Shown here: piece by piece, positions 35,901 through 44,870 of the stretch
Position numbering within the stretch: position 1 is the stretch's first letter
How the letters are laid out: the number at the start of each line of letters is the position of its first letter
From: Siphonodentalium dalli
Lineage: Eukaryota; Mollusca; Scaphopoda; Gadilida; Siphonodentaliidae
DNA length: 64,000 nt
Direction of reading: 5' to 3'
NCBI GenBank assembly: GCA_032622095.1
Contig: CP136066.1
Location: 60,420,609-60,484,608 of the forward strand
The notes under the pieces: model-generated
Seen by the model: only the letters and a program-made list of their open reading frames with translations
Database searches by the model: none
What the model was told of the DNA's origin: nothing
Made by a program: the position numbers and the translations under genes

Positions 35901-37729
35901 TCGTGTCTGCAAAAAATTTATTAAATAAAAGGCGTAATCAATCAAGAGTCACATACATAATCATATAATCAATGATTATTCTTATATTTTAGCTCCATGA
36001 TACAGATTCCAATCTGTCCAAGAGTCGGAAGATACTAAAGCAAATGTCTTTAAGGTGAGTCGGGTGTCCCCGATAATCAGCCAATCAAATTTCCGCTTAC
36101 AGCACACTGTCATTCAATCGGTCATTGAAAACTTTACAAGAAATTGACCAAATTGGTCATTTTACATGACCGCGATCATGGCATTCCTTGCTATAAAGCA
36201 CCTGAACTGATGCATCCAATAGATGGATATCTGAGGGTAATCACGGTTTAATGCTTTCTTTGAGGCTCTTTCGTGTCCACTTTCTTTGACTTTGTTGCAT
36301 CTGTCTTGGACATCTGTTGTTTGTAGAAGGGAATTTCAAGAATTTGTCGACTTACATTGATGCCTGGAGTATTTTGGAGCACAAATTTCCTTGTGGCTTT
36401 AACCCTTTCATGACGGGAGCTGTGCTGGTGCAGCATTAAAGATCCTGTGCCAGTGCATTCTCTTATACATGCGAGTCTCCCATAGGGAGTCTCACATATG
36501 TAAGAGAAAGCACTGGCTTGCAAGGTCAAGGTAATTATTGTTAGGCCAATGTATTCTCTTATATATGCTAGGATCGCTATGGGAGACTCGCTTATATAAG
36601 AGAATGCATTGGCACAGGGTTTTCTCAAAATTTCACAAAGCTCCAGTCATGGAAGGGTTAACAACACAGCTATTGTCATACACACATTAGGATGATATAA
36701 GGATATCCCATATCTATGTCATGCACACATTAGGATGATATAAGGATATCCCATATCTATGTCATACACACATTAGGATGATATAAGGATATCCAATATC
36801 TATGTCATACACACATTAGGATGATATAAGGATATCCCATATCTATGTCATACACACATTAGGATGATATAAGGATATCCCATATCTATGTCATACACAC
36901 ATTAGGATGATATCAGGATATCCCATATGTATGTCATACACACATTAGGATGATATTGGATATCCCATATCTATGTCATACACACATTAGGATGATATAA
37001 GGATATCCCATATGTATGTCATACACACATTAGGATGATATAAGGATATCCCATATCTATGTCATACACATTAGGATGATATAAGGATATCCCATATCTA
37101 TGCCATACACACATTAGGATGATATAAGGATATCCCATATCTATGTCATACACACATTAGGATGATATAAGGATATCCCATATCGATGTCATACACACAT
37201 TAGGATGATATAAGTATATCCCATATCTATGTCATACACACATTAGGATTATATAAGGATATCCCATATCTATGCCATACACACATTAGGATGATATAAG
37301 GATATCCCATATCTATGTCATACACACATTAGGATGATATAAGGATATCCTATATCTATGTCATACACACATTAGGATGATATAAGGATATCCCATATCT
37401 ATGCAAGGCCATTTTCAAATTTATTTCATATTTGCGCTTAAGCGCAAATAAATTAAATTATTTGAGCATAAGCTCAAATGATAGTTAATCGCAAATCATT
37501 ATCAGTAGTTTCTGACGGGTTTCCCCTCGGATCAATGGGTTGAGCCATTCAGTTATGTGGTGATGGGAATAACTAAGTGACCAAGTGGCTTCAATGTGTC
37601 AAATATTCGTTCTCACATTTGGTGTTTTTTATTTCCAGGGTGATATCGAACAAGATTATATTAATAGGCATCATGATCGTTGAATTAGGAATTCTTGGTG
37701 GTGTTGTATGGTATCGATTCATCAGATGA
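23862..37729 (+). CDS. VTI1B: VTI1B, Qb-SNARE of late endosomal/TGN fusion, seven exons
   Basis: The exons are 23862-23961, 25697-25755, 27845-27955, 28809-28865, 34517-34690, 35993-36054 and 37639-37729. They join in frame into 217 residues, against roughly 230 in vertebrates. Residues 1-90 are the Habc-like helical bundle, with a signature LGKLRNYRSD matching the vertebrate LRNYRKD block. Residues about 120-187 are the Qb SNARE coiled coil (ESLNRASDSV..., HQIAAETDEIG..., LSKSRKILKQM). Gln157 in GTQREQL aligns with the zero-layer Gln of yeast Vti1. Residues about 193-213 form the C-terminal membrane anchor, with the family's Glu inside it (IMIVELGILGG). Vti1b pairs with syntaxin-7/8 and VAMP8/7 in late endosome and lysosome fusion. 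That role, and the choice of VTI1B over VTI1A, rest on the closer match of the linker, SNARE motif and tail. The linker is about seven residues shorter than in vertebrates, so one small extra exon between 28865 and 34517 cannot be excluded. Confidence 0.95.
24653..25103. mobile_element. Foldback element in VTI1B intron 1 with internal 35-40 bp repeats
   Basis: Arm 24653-24826 and arm 24912-25103 are inverted copies: CCTAAATTAGGCTGAATTGG on the left, its complement ending in CAATTCAACCTAAATTAG on the right. Each arm carries three units of GCAAAAAGACACCCAGG (24697, 24723 and 24753 region; inverted at 24985-25065). The loop is about 85 bp. The 62-codon minus-strand open frame through the right arm is a by-product of these repeats. 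Confidence 0.75.
25697..25755 (+). CDS. VTI1B: VTI1B exon 2
   Basis: It completes the split Glu34 and encodes EERKSAIRQAERNLDDANLT, equivalent to the EEKKKLIRDFDEKQQEAN segment of the vertebrate protein. The acceptor TTTCTTTATCAG precedes it and the donor GTAAGT follows. It ends in phase 0. Confidence 0.92.
26655..27042. mobile_element. Fam-E MITE, long form, in VTI1B intron 2
   Basis: The left end CCTTTTCTGTACTAAATACTC and right end GTAAAGAAAGGG are inverted versions of the Fam-E ends. The inner arms pair over AACAAACTACCATAG and similar blocks. The TTAA flanks are degraded (right TTAG). Confidence 0.6.
27081..27414. mobile_element. Fam-B MITE in VTI1B intron 2
   Basis: A long-form copy, CAAGCCTGGATATAG to CTATTTCCAGGCTTG. 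Flanks TTACCTGA and CTCACTGA match only in part, so the duplication has decayed. Confidence 0.75.
27447..27543. mobile_element. Fam-C half copy in VTI1B intron 2
   Basis: Only the left arm of the palindrome is present (TCTAAATAATCGACTCCTTA... to GGAAAGCTCTCA). It lies 32 bp from the Fam-B copy. Confidence 0.7.
27845..27955 (+). CDS. VTI1B: VTI1B exon 3
   Basis: 37 codons, residues 54-90 (LHEMESEAKVAPPSYRPQLL, then GKLRNYRSDVESVTRSL). This is the best conserved part of the N-terminal bundle. Acceptor AG at 27843-27844, donor GTAAGT at 27956, both phase 0. Confidence 0.95.
28440..28593. mobile_element. Fam-B fragment in VTI1B intron 3
   Basis: It retains AATACTTCCCAGAAGATGAG, a degenerate hairpin and the intact right end ATATTTCAAGGCTTG. 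The left end is missing. Confidence 0.65.
28809..28865 (+). CDS. VTI1B: VTI1B exon 4
   Basis: 19 codons (KRITLGVSGHEPTGFEKGD), the flexible linker between the N-terminal bundle and the SNARE motif. Acceptor TTTTCAG, donor GTGAGT, phase 0 both sides. The linker is poorly conserved across the family, so support comes mainly from the splice sites, the phase and the position. Confidence 0.8.
29080..29598 (+). pseudogene. Decayed LINE 3' end in VTI1B intron 4
   Basis: The translation matches the C-terminus of the LINE at 18838-20097: DKLKSDHLMRFYN against ERLKSEHINKFKK, then GNKIRTYRLFKSKYEIEQYI against ANKLRTYRTFKDNYDIEPYL. After a stop at about 29295 the match continues in other frames (EYHFILECQANESIRE, then CAMIRSFFTDRDN). 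It therefore carries stops and frameshifts. It sits in the same orientation as VTI1B and ends exactly where the inverted repeat of the next transposon begins. Confidence 0.85.
30236..30567. mobile_element. TA-flanked palindromic MITE nested in the transposon
   Basis: The ends are CTGTACAATAAATTTGAC and the inverse of CTGTACACTAAATTTTG, flanked by TA (30234-30235, 30568-30569). The arms pair over ACCATCT, CATATATTCATTTTCATTAT and others. Tc1/mariner-type by target only. Confidence 0.7.
31850..32095. repeat. Long foldback inside the transposon
   Basis: The left arm (TGGTACACTTTAACAAACAA ... AGATAAGATGAGATAAGATA ... ATAGTCGGATAT) is repeated inverted across a loop of about 20 bp. The inner part contains the same ATAAG-type microsatellite as the LINE tail. 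It lies just downstream of the ORF's stop codon. Confidence 0.75.
32182..32979 (-). CDS. Transposase-like protein (DUF7869-type WSDSCVPQNRN motif)
   Basis: A 265-codon frame. Features in order: a Ser-rich N-terminus with TLREIERSCSD; YAVWGEHQAGSDGNAIASSL at about residues 55-74; LILWSDSCVPQNRNS near residue 85-100; STPGHSCVQEVDNVHSHNSR near 125-145; then a basic C-terminal region. The WSD-x-C-x-x-QNRN and PGHS-x-x-x-x-D blocks are, from memory, typical of a large uncharacterised invertebrate protein family (DUF7869-like) linked to mobile DNA and probably carrying an RNase-H-like fold; Asp in WSD and in QEVD would be candidate catalytic residues. Family members are normally longer, so an N-terminal part is missing or lies in upstream exons. 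Located inside the inverted-repeat element, it is probably that element's transposase remnant. Confidence 0.65.
   Translation of the reverse strand: MQQKSMPLTLREIERSCSDNFYSSSSSSLEIEPSYAVWGEHQAGSDGNAIASSLVVLLDHICADCPSITDLILWSDSCVPQNRNSHLTMALKHFLKSHPKIKRIEQKFSTPGHSCVQEVDNVHSHNSRAFAVTEMFSPLALVRTLKDVRSKATRVVQMRQEQFLNFQKAAKFLKFYRVPFTQVKHIVIESDKATMCAFKTSFAELKFNEVSLTLNSRSQQIRDLPQVLATVKPKKLPAEKVKDIRSMMRWMPAIDKEFYDVIFRK
33580..33792. mobile_element. Fam-E MITE fragment in VTI1B intron 4
   Basis: The left TTAA (33576-33579) and end CCCTTTCTATACTAAATAC are intact. The right end is cut short, just before the TTAA used by the following Fam-D2 element. Confidence 0.7.
33797..34022. mobile_element. Fam-D2 piggyBac-like MITE
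   Basis: TTAA 33793-33796 and 34023-34026. Ends CCCTTTGAGTGCCAGG and CCTGGCACTCAAAGGG. It holds one copy of the 70-bp palindromic core, shortened on the left arm (33925-33976). Confidence 0.88.
34087..34435. mobile_element. Fam-D4 fragment with two palindromic cores
   Basis: From CGGGATTTTTTTTACCCTGT to CACAGGGTAAAAAAAAC. The outer CCCGCCATATC ends are lost. Cores at about 34103-34175 and 34382-34425. The interior (CAGAGCCCCAGACAAACATG..., TGTGTGGGGCTCCCTGCAGG) matches the full copy at 60032-60482. Confidence 0.75.
34517..34690 (+). CDS. VTI1B: VTI1B exon 5
   Basis: 58 codons, residues 110-167, carrying most of the SNARE motif (SLNRASDSVARSHQI, AAETDEIGTEIISELG, TQREQLVRTRDR). Strong alignment to vertebrate VTI1B (ESLNRATQSIERSHRIATET...). 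Acceptor TTTGTTTCAG, donor GTGAGT, phase 0 at both ends. Confidence 0.96.
35700..35795. repeat. Fam-B fragment followed by a 23-bp triplet repeat
   Basis: CACCCTCTGATGACCTCATT is a Fam-B relic. It runs into three tandem copies of AATGTCCGGCACTAAATGTG plus GGG (35727-35795, 23 bp each). Confidence 0.75.
35993..36054 (+). CDS. VTI1B: VTI1B exon 6
   Basis: Residues 168-187 plus two bases of 188: LHDTDSNLSKSRKILKQMSL, the C-terminal heptads of the SNARE motif. Acceptor TTATATTTTAG, donor GTGAGT, phase 2. Confidence 0.95.
36403..36657. mobile_element. Fam-D3 piggyBac-like MITE in VTI1B intron 6
   Basis: 255 bp. TTAA 36399-36402 and 36658-36661. Ends CCCTTTCATGACGGGAGC and GCTCCAGTCATGGAAGGG. Two copies of the palindromic core (about 36447-36515 and 36542-36612). 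Confidence 0.88.
36676..37403 (+). repeat. 43-bp minisatellite, about 17 copies
   Basis: The unit is GTCATACACACATTAGGATG followed by ATATAAGGATATCCCATATCTAT. 728 bp is 16.9 units. Most units are identical; a few have a 1-4 bp change or deletion (for example near 36955 and 37070). It lies in VTI1B intron 6, between a Fam-D3 MITE and a fragment with GCTTAAGC boxes. Confidence 0.95.
37404..37500. mobile_element. Fragment related to the GCTTAAGC-box element
   Basis: GGCCATTTTCAAATTTATTT resembles the end of the element at 11111-11670 (GGCCGTTTTCACTTTTATTA). It is followed by TTTGCGCTTAAGCGCAAA and TTTGAGCATAAGCTCAAA palindromes. The right end is not found. Confidence 0.5.
37639..37729 (+). CDS. 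VTI1B: VTI1B exon 7 (transmembrane anchor and stop)
   Basis: It completes Arg188 and encodes VISNKIILIGIMIVELGILG then GVVWYRFIR and TGA. The vertebrate tail has the same layout, NKLLL then a hydrophobic run with one Glu, ending in basic residues. The acceptor TTTATTTCCAG is strong. Confidence 0.96.
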
Positions 37730-37871
37730 TTCCTGTTTGGCTGCTGGCATAAGGTTGTTGTTCAACTTCATTAACGGCTGACATCATTCTGGCTACAGGG
37801 TGGGATCTCGCCCCCGACAAAATATCAAATCAAGTGGAGAAATATCATTTGGTTTATTTCTGTTTGGTAAA

Positions 37872-38289
37872 CAAGCCTGGATTTAGGGTGTCTGACATTT
37901 GCAGAAATGAAGTCCTCAGAGGGTGGGTTAAAATAGTGATGCTATCCTGCACAGTTGAGTAGCATCACAAAACTCCCCCTCTGGGGACCTCATTCTGCTT
38001 AGGCCTTCTGGGAAGTATCCATAATCTCAAATTAACATTGTAATATAGTTACTTTTTCTCTTCTGGTCAGTTTCTATATCCCCCAATTTGCAGCAGATAA
38101 AATGCATAATTGAGGTGACTAATGGGTGAACATCACAAATTTCAATTGGGGAACTTCAATCTGATCCTAGGTCTCCCATAGCAGTTGAGGGTGAATTTGG
38201 TGACCCAAGCCCACTGTGTGGGCTAGTCACTAAATTCACCCTCTGGGGATCTCATTATGCAAATGTCAGACACACTATATCCAGGCTTG
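37872..38289. mobile_element. Fam-B MITE, long form
   Basis: CAAGCCTGGATTTAG to CTATATCCAGGCTTG. Flanks TTGGTAAA and TCAGCAAA are only partly alike. Confidence 0.8.
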
Positions 38290-38358
38290 TCAGCAAAATG
38301 TTGTTGATCGACTGCATTTATAGTTGATTTCATTTTGGTGCAATGATGTTACATAGTG

Positions 38359-38803
38359 CAAGCCTGGATATATTGTGTCTGACATTTGCAGAATGCTGTT
38401 CCCAGAAGGTGAATTTAGTTATGCTATCCCGCATGGTGAGCTAGCTCATCAAATTCGCCCTACGAGGACCACATTCTGCTTAGGCCTCAACTGCTATTGG
38501 ACATCTGTGATCAGATTGAAGTTCCCCAGTTGAAGTTGGTGATGTTCACCCATTAGTCACCTCGATTGTTGCATTTTATCTTCTGCAAATTAGGGGAATA
38601 TAGAAACTGAACAGAAGGGAAAAAGTCACTAAAAACAATGTTGATTTGAGACTATAGATATTTCCAGGAAGATGAGGCCTAAGCAGAATGAGGCCCCAGA
38701 TAGTGAATTTGGTGATACTAGCCCACTGTGTGGGGTAGCTTCACTAAATTCACACTCTGGGGACCTCATTCTGCAAATGTCAGACACACTATATTCAGGT
38801 TTG
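38359..38803. mobile_element. Fam-B MITE, long form
   Basis: CAAGCCTGGATATAT to ATATTCAGGTTTG. Flanks ACATAGTG and ACATAGGA agree at six of eight positions. It lies 69 bp from the previous copy. Confidence 0.8.
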
Positions 38804-38991
38804 ACATAGGACAAGCATAATGGTGAAAATTTCAACACTGAAATCATAAAAGTTTTGATAACAGTGAGCCTAATAGCACCTCTAAATCTCTCTTCTGCTT
38901 CCGTTAGAGCGTACGTCACTCAGAAAAACACCAATTTCTGATTCCGTGGTGATTGTGTCCAATAATATGCGATACCAAATCAAATTATTAA

Positions 38992-39183
38992 CCCTTCCAT
39001 GACTGGAGCTTCCTGAAATTTTGCGAAAACCCTGTGCCAATGCACTGGCTTACAAGGTAACTATTGTCAGGCTAATGTATTCTCTTATATATTCGAGGCT
39101 CCCTATGGGATACTCATATATATAAGAGAATGTATTGGCATGGGTTTTTCGCAAACTTTCAGGAAGCTCCAGTCATGGAAGGG
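38992..39183. mobile_element. Fam-D3 MITE, short form
   Basis: 192 bp. TTAA 38988-38991 and 39184-39187. Ends CCCTTCCATGACTGGAGC and GCTCCAGTCATGGAAGGG. One complete palindromic core (about 39073-39140) and one half. Confidence 0.85.
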
Positions 39184-39339
39184 TTAAAATAATGACATTG
39201 TGCATGAGACCTAGGGTACCATAAACAACATTTTAGTGATCCTGGAAATCCTGAGCAATATTTTGAGGTCATTGCGACCTTATTAAACTATGGGAACTGG
39301 ATCAGTTTAGCTCAATTTACCAGGGATTTTTATAGCTGT

Positions 39340-40070
39340 CAAGCCTGGAAATAGTGCGTCTGACATTTGCAGAATGAGGTCCCCAGAGGGTGAATTTAGT
39401 GATGCTACTGCTGGAGGGGTCAGGCTACCACATTTTCAGATTTTTGCAGCTTTCGACCAGGAACCAGTCTACTCAACAAGAGACAGTGAGTGCGGTTATA
39501 ATAAACAGACACTAGATTTGCAAAAACAATGACAGACAACAGCTTGATAGGAATTTTCATTCATTGAGCAGTTATATAAACTTAGAGACGAAAATCATTA
39601 ATTTAAATTTAACTTTTACTTCTATGAACTGGAAATTTAGACAATTGTTGTCGAATTTCGCGTGATAGACTGGTCCTTGTCTTTGTTCACCAAAAATTTG
39701 AAAGCATAGTAACCTGACCCTTTCTGCGATGCTACCCAGCACAGCAGGCTAGCATCACAAAATTCACCCTCTGGGGACCTCATTCTGCTCAGGCCTCATC
39801 TGGAAAGTATCTATAGTCTCCAAATAAAATTGTTTAGTTACTTTTTCCCTTCTGTTTAGTTTCTATATCCCCTAATTTGCAGAAGATAAAATGCATAATC
39901 GAGGTGACTAATGGGTGAACGAACATCACAAATTTCAACTGGGGAACTTCAATCTGATACTAGGTCTCCCATAGCGGTTGAGGCCTAATCAGAATGATGT
40001 TCCCTGCTGGATTTTGTCACTCAATCACCCTCTGGGAACCTCATTCTGCAAATGTGACACACTATATCCA
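39340..40070. mobile_element. Fam-B MITE interrupted by another element
   Basis: Left end CAAGCCTGGAAATAG. The right end is shortened after CTATATCCA, with AGCTGT on both outer flanks. The left hairpin is split by the insertion at 39409-39727. Confidence 0.75.
39409..39727. mobile_element. hAT-like MITE nested in Fam-B, exact 8-bp duplication
   Basis: GATGCTAC occurs immediately on both sides (39401-39408 and 39728-39735), and removing one copy plus the insert restores the Fam-B sequence GTGATGCTACCC. The imperfect inverted ends share GGGTCAGG (left TGCTGGAGGGGTCAGGCTAC; right GTAACCTGACCCTTTCTGC). 319 bp, no ORF. Confidence 0.85.
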
Positions 40071-41097
40071 GCTGTGTGAATGTTTATATCACTCCATCAT
40101 AGCTTCTATGTCTACCATGATTTTCTCCATTGTATATTTTGTACAAAAATGTTATTTATGAAATAAATGAATTTATTTAGTCAGATCATTATTTCTTTGT
40201 TGATTTCTCAATGAGAATGTTACCGTAAGTGTACTGTATAGGATAAGCCCAGTCTAAGTTTTGGATCCCAAAAAATCATGGGATGGTCCCACCCCAATGT
40301 TTAAAACTTAAGTGCGAGTACATCGATGTCAGGTCAACTCTGAATTCAACTGTCATAGGTAAATATGGATATTGTCGTTTGTCAATTCAATACGAGAGGC
40401 ATAACCAAACATCATATTTCACAAAAAAAAAAAACAGTGCCATACTAAATTGGTACCATGTTTGTTTATTTGACGAAATAACATGTTTTTGGTCTGTACA
40501 AATGATTAATCATGAAGGCACATAATAAAGAAGTGAACTAACATGCAATTGGTCCAAATATTGTTATGAAGAACCTCATGTTTAATGTCATTCATAAAGG
40601 CATCCTTGTGCGATTATTAACTAAAAGAAGCCGGCGCAAAAGGTTGCAAAATGAATTTTATCGCGTGACTAAACATTTGTTGTAATGTTGCTATGAGTGC
40701 AATTTAGCTGTGCACGGGGATGCACGATCCCACAGTTTCTACAAAACAAGACAGTCAATGACTGGGTCACTCACCAGACCGTAAGACGGAGAAGACTGGG
40801 ACTCTGAAGACTACCATAGTAACAAGTAGTTCTAAACTGGGACACAGGTAGAGGGTCTTTGTTGAATGGTGGGAGGGGATATAGAGGTGTCCACCTTGAA
40901 ATTTCTAACTACACATCCATCCTCTTTCCCCCCAATAGATCATTGCCCATTACCTCCCAACTGGACCAAACTAAATTACAACTGGTACTTCAAGATCTCC
41001 AACTGTTGGAAATTTATCAAAACCTTACTGATAATACCAGTATATATCAAAATTAGTACATGTAATACAGGAATTTATTAATTAGCTATAGGTTACC

Positions 41098-41207
41098 GGC
41101 CGCAATAAGTAGAACGCTGCCCGCGTCATAAGTAACAAAAAGTCAGCCAATAAGTAGAAAACGCGGCCAATAAGTAACAAAAAGTCGGCCAATAAGTAGA
41201 AAATGGG
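41098..41207. repeat. Short tandem repeat GGCCAATAAGTA
   Basis: Five spaced copies of the CAATAAGTA / CATAAGTA phrase alternate between GAA and ACAAAAAGTC, giving a compound period of about 42 bp. Confidence 0.7.
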
Positions 41208-41550
41208 GTCAAGGTGACGTAAATGACGTCATCCATAATTGGCTCGATCGGCAAAGAATATTGGGTCGACGAAAGATAGATTGCAGTTGATTTTGGACGA
41301 ATTATGGACAGTTACTGTTTTTGGTAGTAAATATACATGTACGTGGATGAACTACATGTATCCGTATCAATATCATTCCCATGCAGTGGAAACTGACAGT
41401 ACTGTGAAATCGCTGCAAGTTCTTCACAAAGTTCACAAGAATAAAAATTGCTGGAATAATTGTTAATTTAATAAAACACAATGGTATATCTATGTTAATA
41501 TATTCATCTTGTGAAACAATTATTACATTGTTGCTAATTAAGAAAATACT

Positions 41551-41685
41551 TATTAATTGGTTGTTTCCACATTGACCGAGTTATGAGGCCTCGATCTGTC
41601 ATATAACCTTCGGCCTGCGGCCTCTGGCCAATATGACAGACTTCAGCCTCATAACTCGGCCAATATGGAAACAACCAACTAATAA
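41551..41685. repeat. Foldback
   Basis: The arms GGTTGTTTCCACATTGACCG... and ...CGGCCAATATGGAAACAACC, plus GAGTTATGAGGC / GCCTCATAACTC, flank a GC-rich loop of about 45 bp. Confidence 0.7.
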
Positions 41686-42289
41686 CATATACTACATACC
41701 AGTAGCAAACATGAATTCATAGCATAGACAGGGTGAGTCCAGGAGTGTTAAATCTCCTAGTTCTGCCCCTAGTTGAACCAAATGTAAATCCCAATCTATG
41801 AGATCCATTGATATCAATCTCAAGTGGTATATTATAGAAGTTGAAGTGAGTTCATTTTCATTAAAATAAGTTACAAATTTAAGGGAAGAGTTATCGACAT
41901 GGCACCTCTGATATTTGTTCCTTGAAATCATCAGCATAATAAATAGACACATCATTATCATAGATGAAAAGAAGTTAATAGACCATATAAACATAATATA
42001 ACACTTGCTTGTACCACTGCATAGAACACAGCACATGGTAATTAATGTAATTTAAATTGAAATGTACCACACAAATAAAGATCTGTGATTTGTTTATCAA
42101 AGGCTGTCAGATAAGATAAGATCTCATTTCATACACAGGAGACATTAGAGAGAATGGCATGCAGATACTGTTAGTGAAAGAGATGACTTCTCAAATAATA
42201 TTGTGTTATTGGAATGTGAAAGAACAGCATTTGTAACAGGGGTACACATTCTTACTTTGAACTATCAATTGGCAAGGGTATTTATAACA

Positions 42290-42907
42290 ATCTGTCTGTT
42301 CATGATTTTTCTCCCAGACCTCTAGACCGATTTCAACTAAATTTTGTGGGATGAGTCAATGTACCGTGCCGGATGTTATAATGAGGTTAGTTTTTCAAAA
42401 TTAAATTTAAAAATAAAAAATTAAATTTTTTATGAAAAAACAATTATTGAAAAGATTTTTTTTTAATGTTTTTTTCTCTCGTTAAATTGAGCAAGGAGTT
42501 AAATCTGAAAAAAAAACATTTCTGTTTTGGATTTATGTCCCTGGCTCAGTCCACAATTGACACAGTGACCTCATTTGAATAAATCTGAACCCTAGTCACC
42601 CAAGGACCCTTCATACCAAATATGAACCCATTCAACCCGATGGTGCATGAGAAGAAGTCATTTTAAGAATTACTATGGAGGGAAAGTTTTATGGCCCTGG
42701 CTTCACAACTATTTGACCCAGTGACCTCATTTGAACAAATCTGAATTTGTGTCACCTAGGGAACATCCACACCAAATATGAACCCATTCGGTCTTATGGA
42801 TCTAGAGAAGATGTTCAAAAAATTGTTGACAGATAGATGGACGGACAGACAGATGAACAGGCGACGGACGATGCGTGGTGACTAGAGCTTCGTCTCAGGT
42901 GAGCTAA
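42290..42907. repeat. Dispersed repeat with GGACGGACAGAC tail
   Basis: Blocks GTGACCTCATTTGAA, ACACCAAATATGAACCCATT, GAAGAAGTC and a (GGAC)n-type tail ending CGTCTCAGGTGAGCTAAA recur in 43560-44135 in the same order. Such repeats are common in invertebrate genomes. The element class is not decided, and the reading is non-coding. Confidence 0.6.
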
Positions 42908-42936
42908 ACATTACATCTCATTGAACAAATCTGTAA

Positions 42937-42955
42937 CCCCCCCCCCCCCCCCCCC
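42937..42955. repeat. Poly-C tract
   Basis: 19 C residues, directly after the dispersed repeat's CAGGTGAGCTAAA end and a short spacer. Confidence 0.9.
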
Positions 42956-43004
42956 ACCAACCCTGTGAGAATAGGACATGTGTGATTTATTCGGATGCCT
43001 GACT

Positions 43005-43139
43005 GCATTGGCCTAACAATATTTCCATGACCTTGAAAGCCAGTGCATTCTCTTATATATGGGAGACTCGCATATATAAGAGAATTCATTGGCATAGGGT
43101 CTTTATTGCTGCACCAGCACAACTCTGGTCATGAAATGG
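43005..43139. mobile_element. Fam-D3 fragment
   Basis: The right end CTGGTCATGAAATGG with TTAA at 43140-43143 and one compact core (GCATTCTCTTATATATGGGA, inverse at 43070-43100). The left end is lost beside the poly-C tract. Confidence 0.65.
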
Positions 43140-43559
43140 TTAATACTAAAATAAACTTAAAACTTTAAATTTGTATCTGGAGATTGCATTCAATACATGG
43201 GATTAAATTTCATTCATGCAACCCACTATCAGCTCTAGAGCTGTCTAGGAGAAATGTGGAAACTGAGATAATTAGTTTATAATGACTGGACAAACAGCTG
43301 TGCAGAGCAGAGCAAGGCCAGTGTATTGTCTATAATATAATCATTGTCTACAGCTGTAGTCAAAAGATGGATTTTAATGGGATGAACAAGGCAGGGATCT
43401 GGTATGGCACAGTGTGGTGTCGCAGCTACAGGTGATGGGGTGGGTGGCGGAGGGGGTTGTGGTGTGTCTAAAAAAAAAATCAAAGGTTAAAATGCAAAAA
43501 TATTAATTTAATTTATGATTGTTTTTTCCTTTTCAATTTTCATTTTGAATATTTTTTGG

Positions 43560-44135
43560 GTTTTTTTCCAATTGAGCAAGAATTTCAATTAATTTTTTTT
43601 TTTAGAGTTATGTCCTTGGCTCGGCCCCTATTTGACCCAGTGACCCAATTTGAACAAATCTGAACCCCGGTCACCCAAGGACCCTCCATACCAAATATAA
43701 GCTAAATCAGCCCAATTGTTAATGAGAAGAAGTCTTTCTAAGAATTACTATGGAGGAATACAGTTATGGCCCTGGTTTTGCAACTAATCGATTTGGTGAC
43801 CTCATTTCAACAAATTTGAATGTGAGTCACCTAGGGAACATCCACACCAAATATGAACCCATTCGGTCTTATGGTTCTGGAAAAGAAGTCGTTCTAAGAA
43901 TTACTATCGAGGAATAGAGTTATGGCCCTGGTTTCGCAACTAATTGACCTGGTGACCTCATTTGAACAAATATGAATGTGATTCACCTGGGGAACATCCA
44001 CACCAAATATGAACCAATTCCGTCTTAATGTTCTGGAGGAGAAGATGATTCTTGGCGGACGGACGGAAGGATGGATGACGGACGACGAGTGATGACTATA
44101 GCTCCACTGGAAACTTCGTCTCAGGTGAGCTAAAC
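43560..44135. repeat. Second copy of the GGACGGACAGAC-tailed repeat
   Basis: It contains two internal near-duplicates of GTTATGGCCCTGGTTTCGCA...GAACATCCACACCAAATATGA (about 43760 and 43920), so it is longer than the copy at 42290. Confidence 0.6.
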
Positions 44136-44870
44136 GAGAGGCCGATCACGATCGGCAGATGTTAACCCATCCCTTGGCGATAAAAATGTAATATGATCGG
44201 ATAAATGAGAGTTTTGGTGTTGAATTATAGAGTATACTGTTATGTACTATTATAGACAAATGTACATAACACAAATTATTGGAATTAATGGGTCACTGGC
44301 ATTTATTTAAGAGAATGCACTGGTACATGATCTGTAATGCTAAACCGCCACAGCCAGCAAGCCCGTGGGTGAAATGTGTAGGTGTGACCTGGACATGGAA
44401 TACTTGGGTTAAGAGAGTCCAATTTAAGTTTACAATAATAATGTGTCCTAGTACACAGATAAGCAACCTCACCACTGACCCATTAATATCAATTATATAG
44501 CAGAGCTGTCAAAAAATCACAGGAATTGTTTATGTTGAACACTGACCTCTCTATTAAACCAATAACAATTATAATGATATCAGACCATCTGAAGATATAA
44601 CTCTGCAGCACAGATGTCCAAGTCTACTGTTAATATCATGTGATGTTTATTGTTGAATCTTTATTTTAAATTAGATACCATAGCCTTCTTTATCAGATTA
44701 TTTGCACATTGGCATAAGAGACATCAGAAAATAATATAGCCTTATAAATAGCTAAGTAGTCCAAATGCAATTGGTGAATTAGATTTAATGTTGCTCCAAA
44801 CAGATTTACCGGTACATAACACAAGATTTTGGACTGATTTAATCAAATTTGGTGTGGTGATTCGGGGTAC
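44136..44870. other. Stretch with nothing recognised
   Basis: AT-rich. Overlapping short frames on opposite strands at 44279-44500 have no family or splice support. Confidence 0.4.

Larger units (their letters stand above)
37730..40190 (+). other. VTI1B: Probable VTI1B 3' UTR containing MITEs
   Basis: The first good AATAAA after the stop is at 40162-40167, in TTATTTATGAAATAAATG, followed by a T-rich stretch. If that is the real polyadenylation signal, the 3' UTR is about 2.4 kb and contains three Fam-B copies, a Fam-D3 copy and a nested hAT-like insertion. A shorter UTR using a non-canonical signal before 37872 is also possible. Confidence 0.4.

Noticed and set aside
36676-37403. Possible CRISPR-like array
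   Set aside because: The units are directly adjacent with no unique spacers, in a eukaryotic intron. It is a minisatellite.
41692-42036. 114-codon minus-strand open frame with hydrophobic N-terminus
   Set aside because: AT-rich, no family resemblance, no flanking splice signals that extend it, and it begins next to a foldback. Not enough support.
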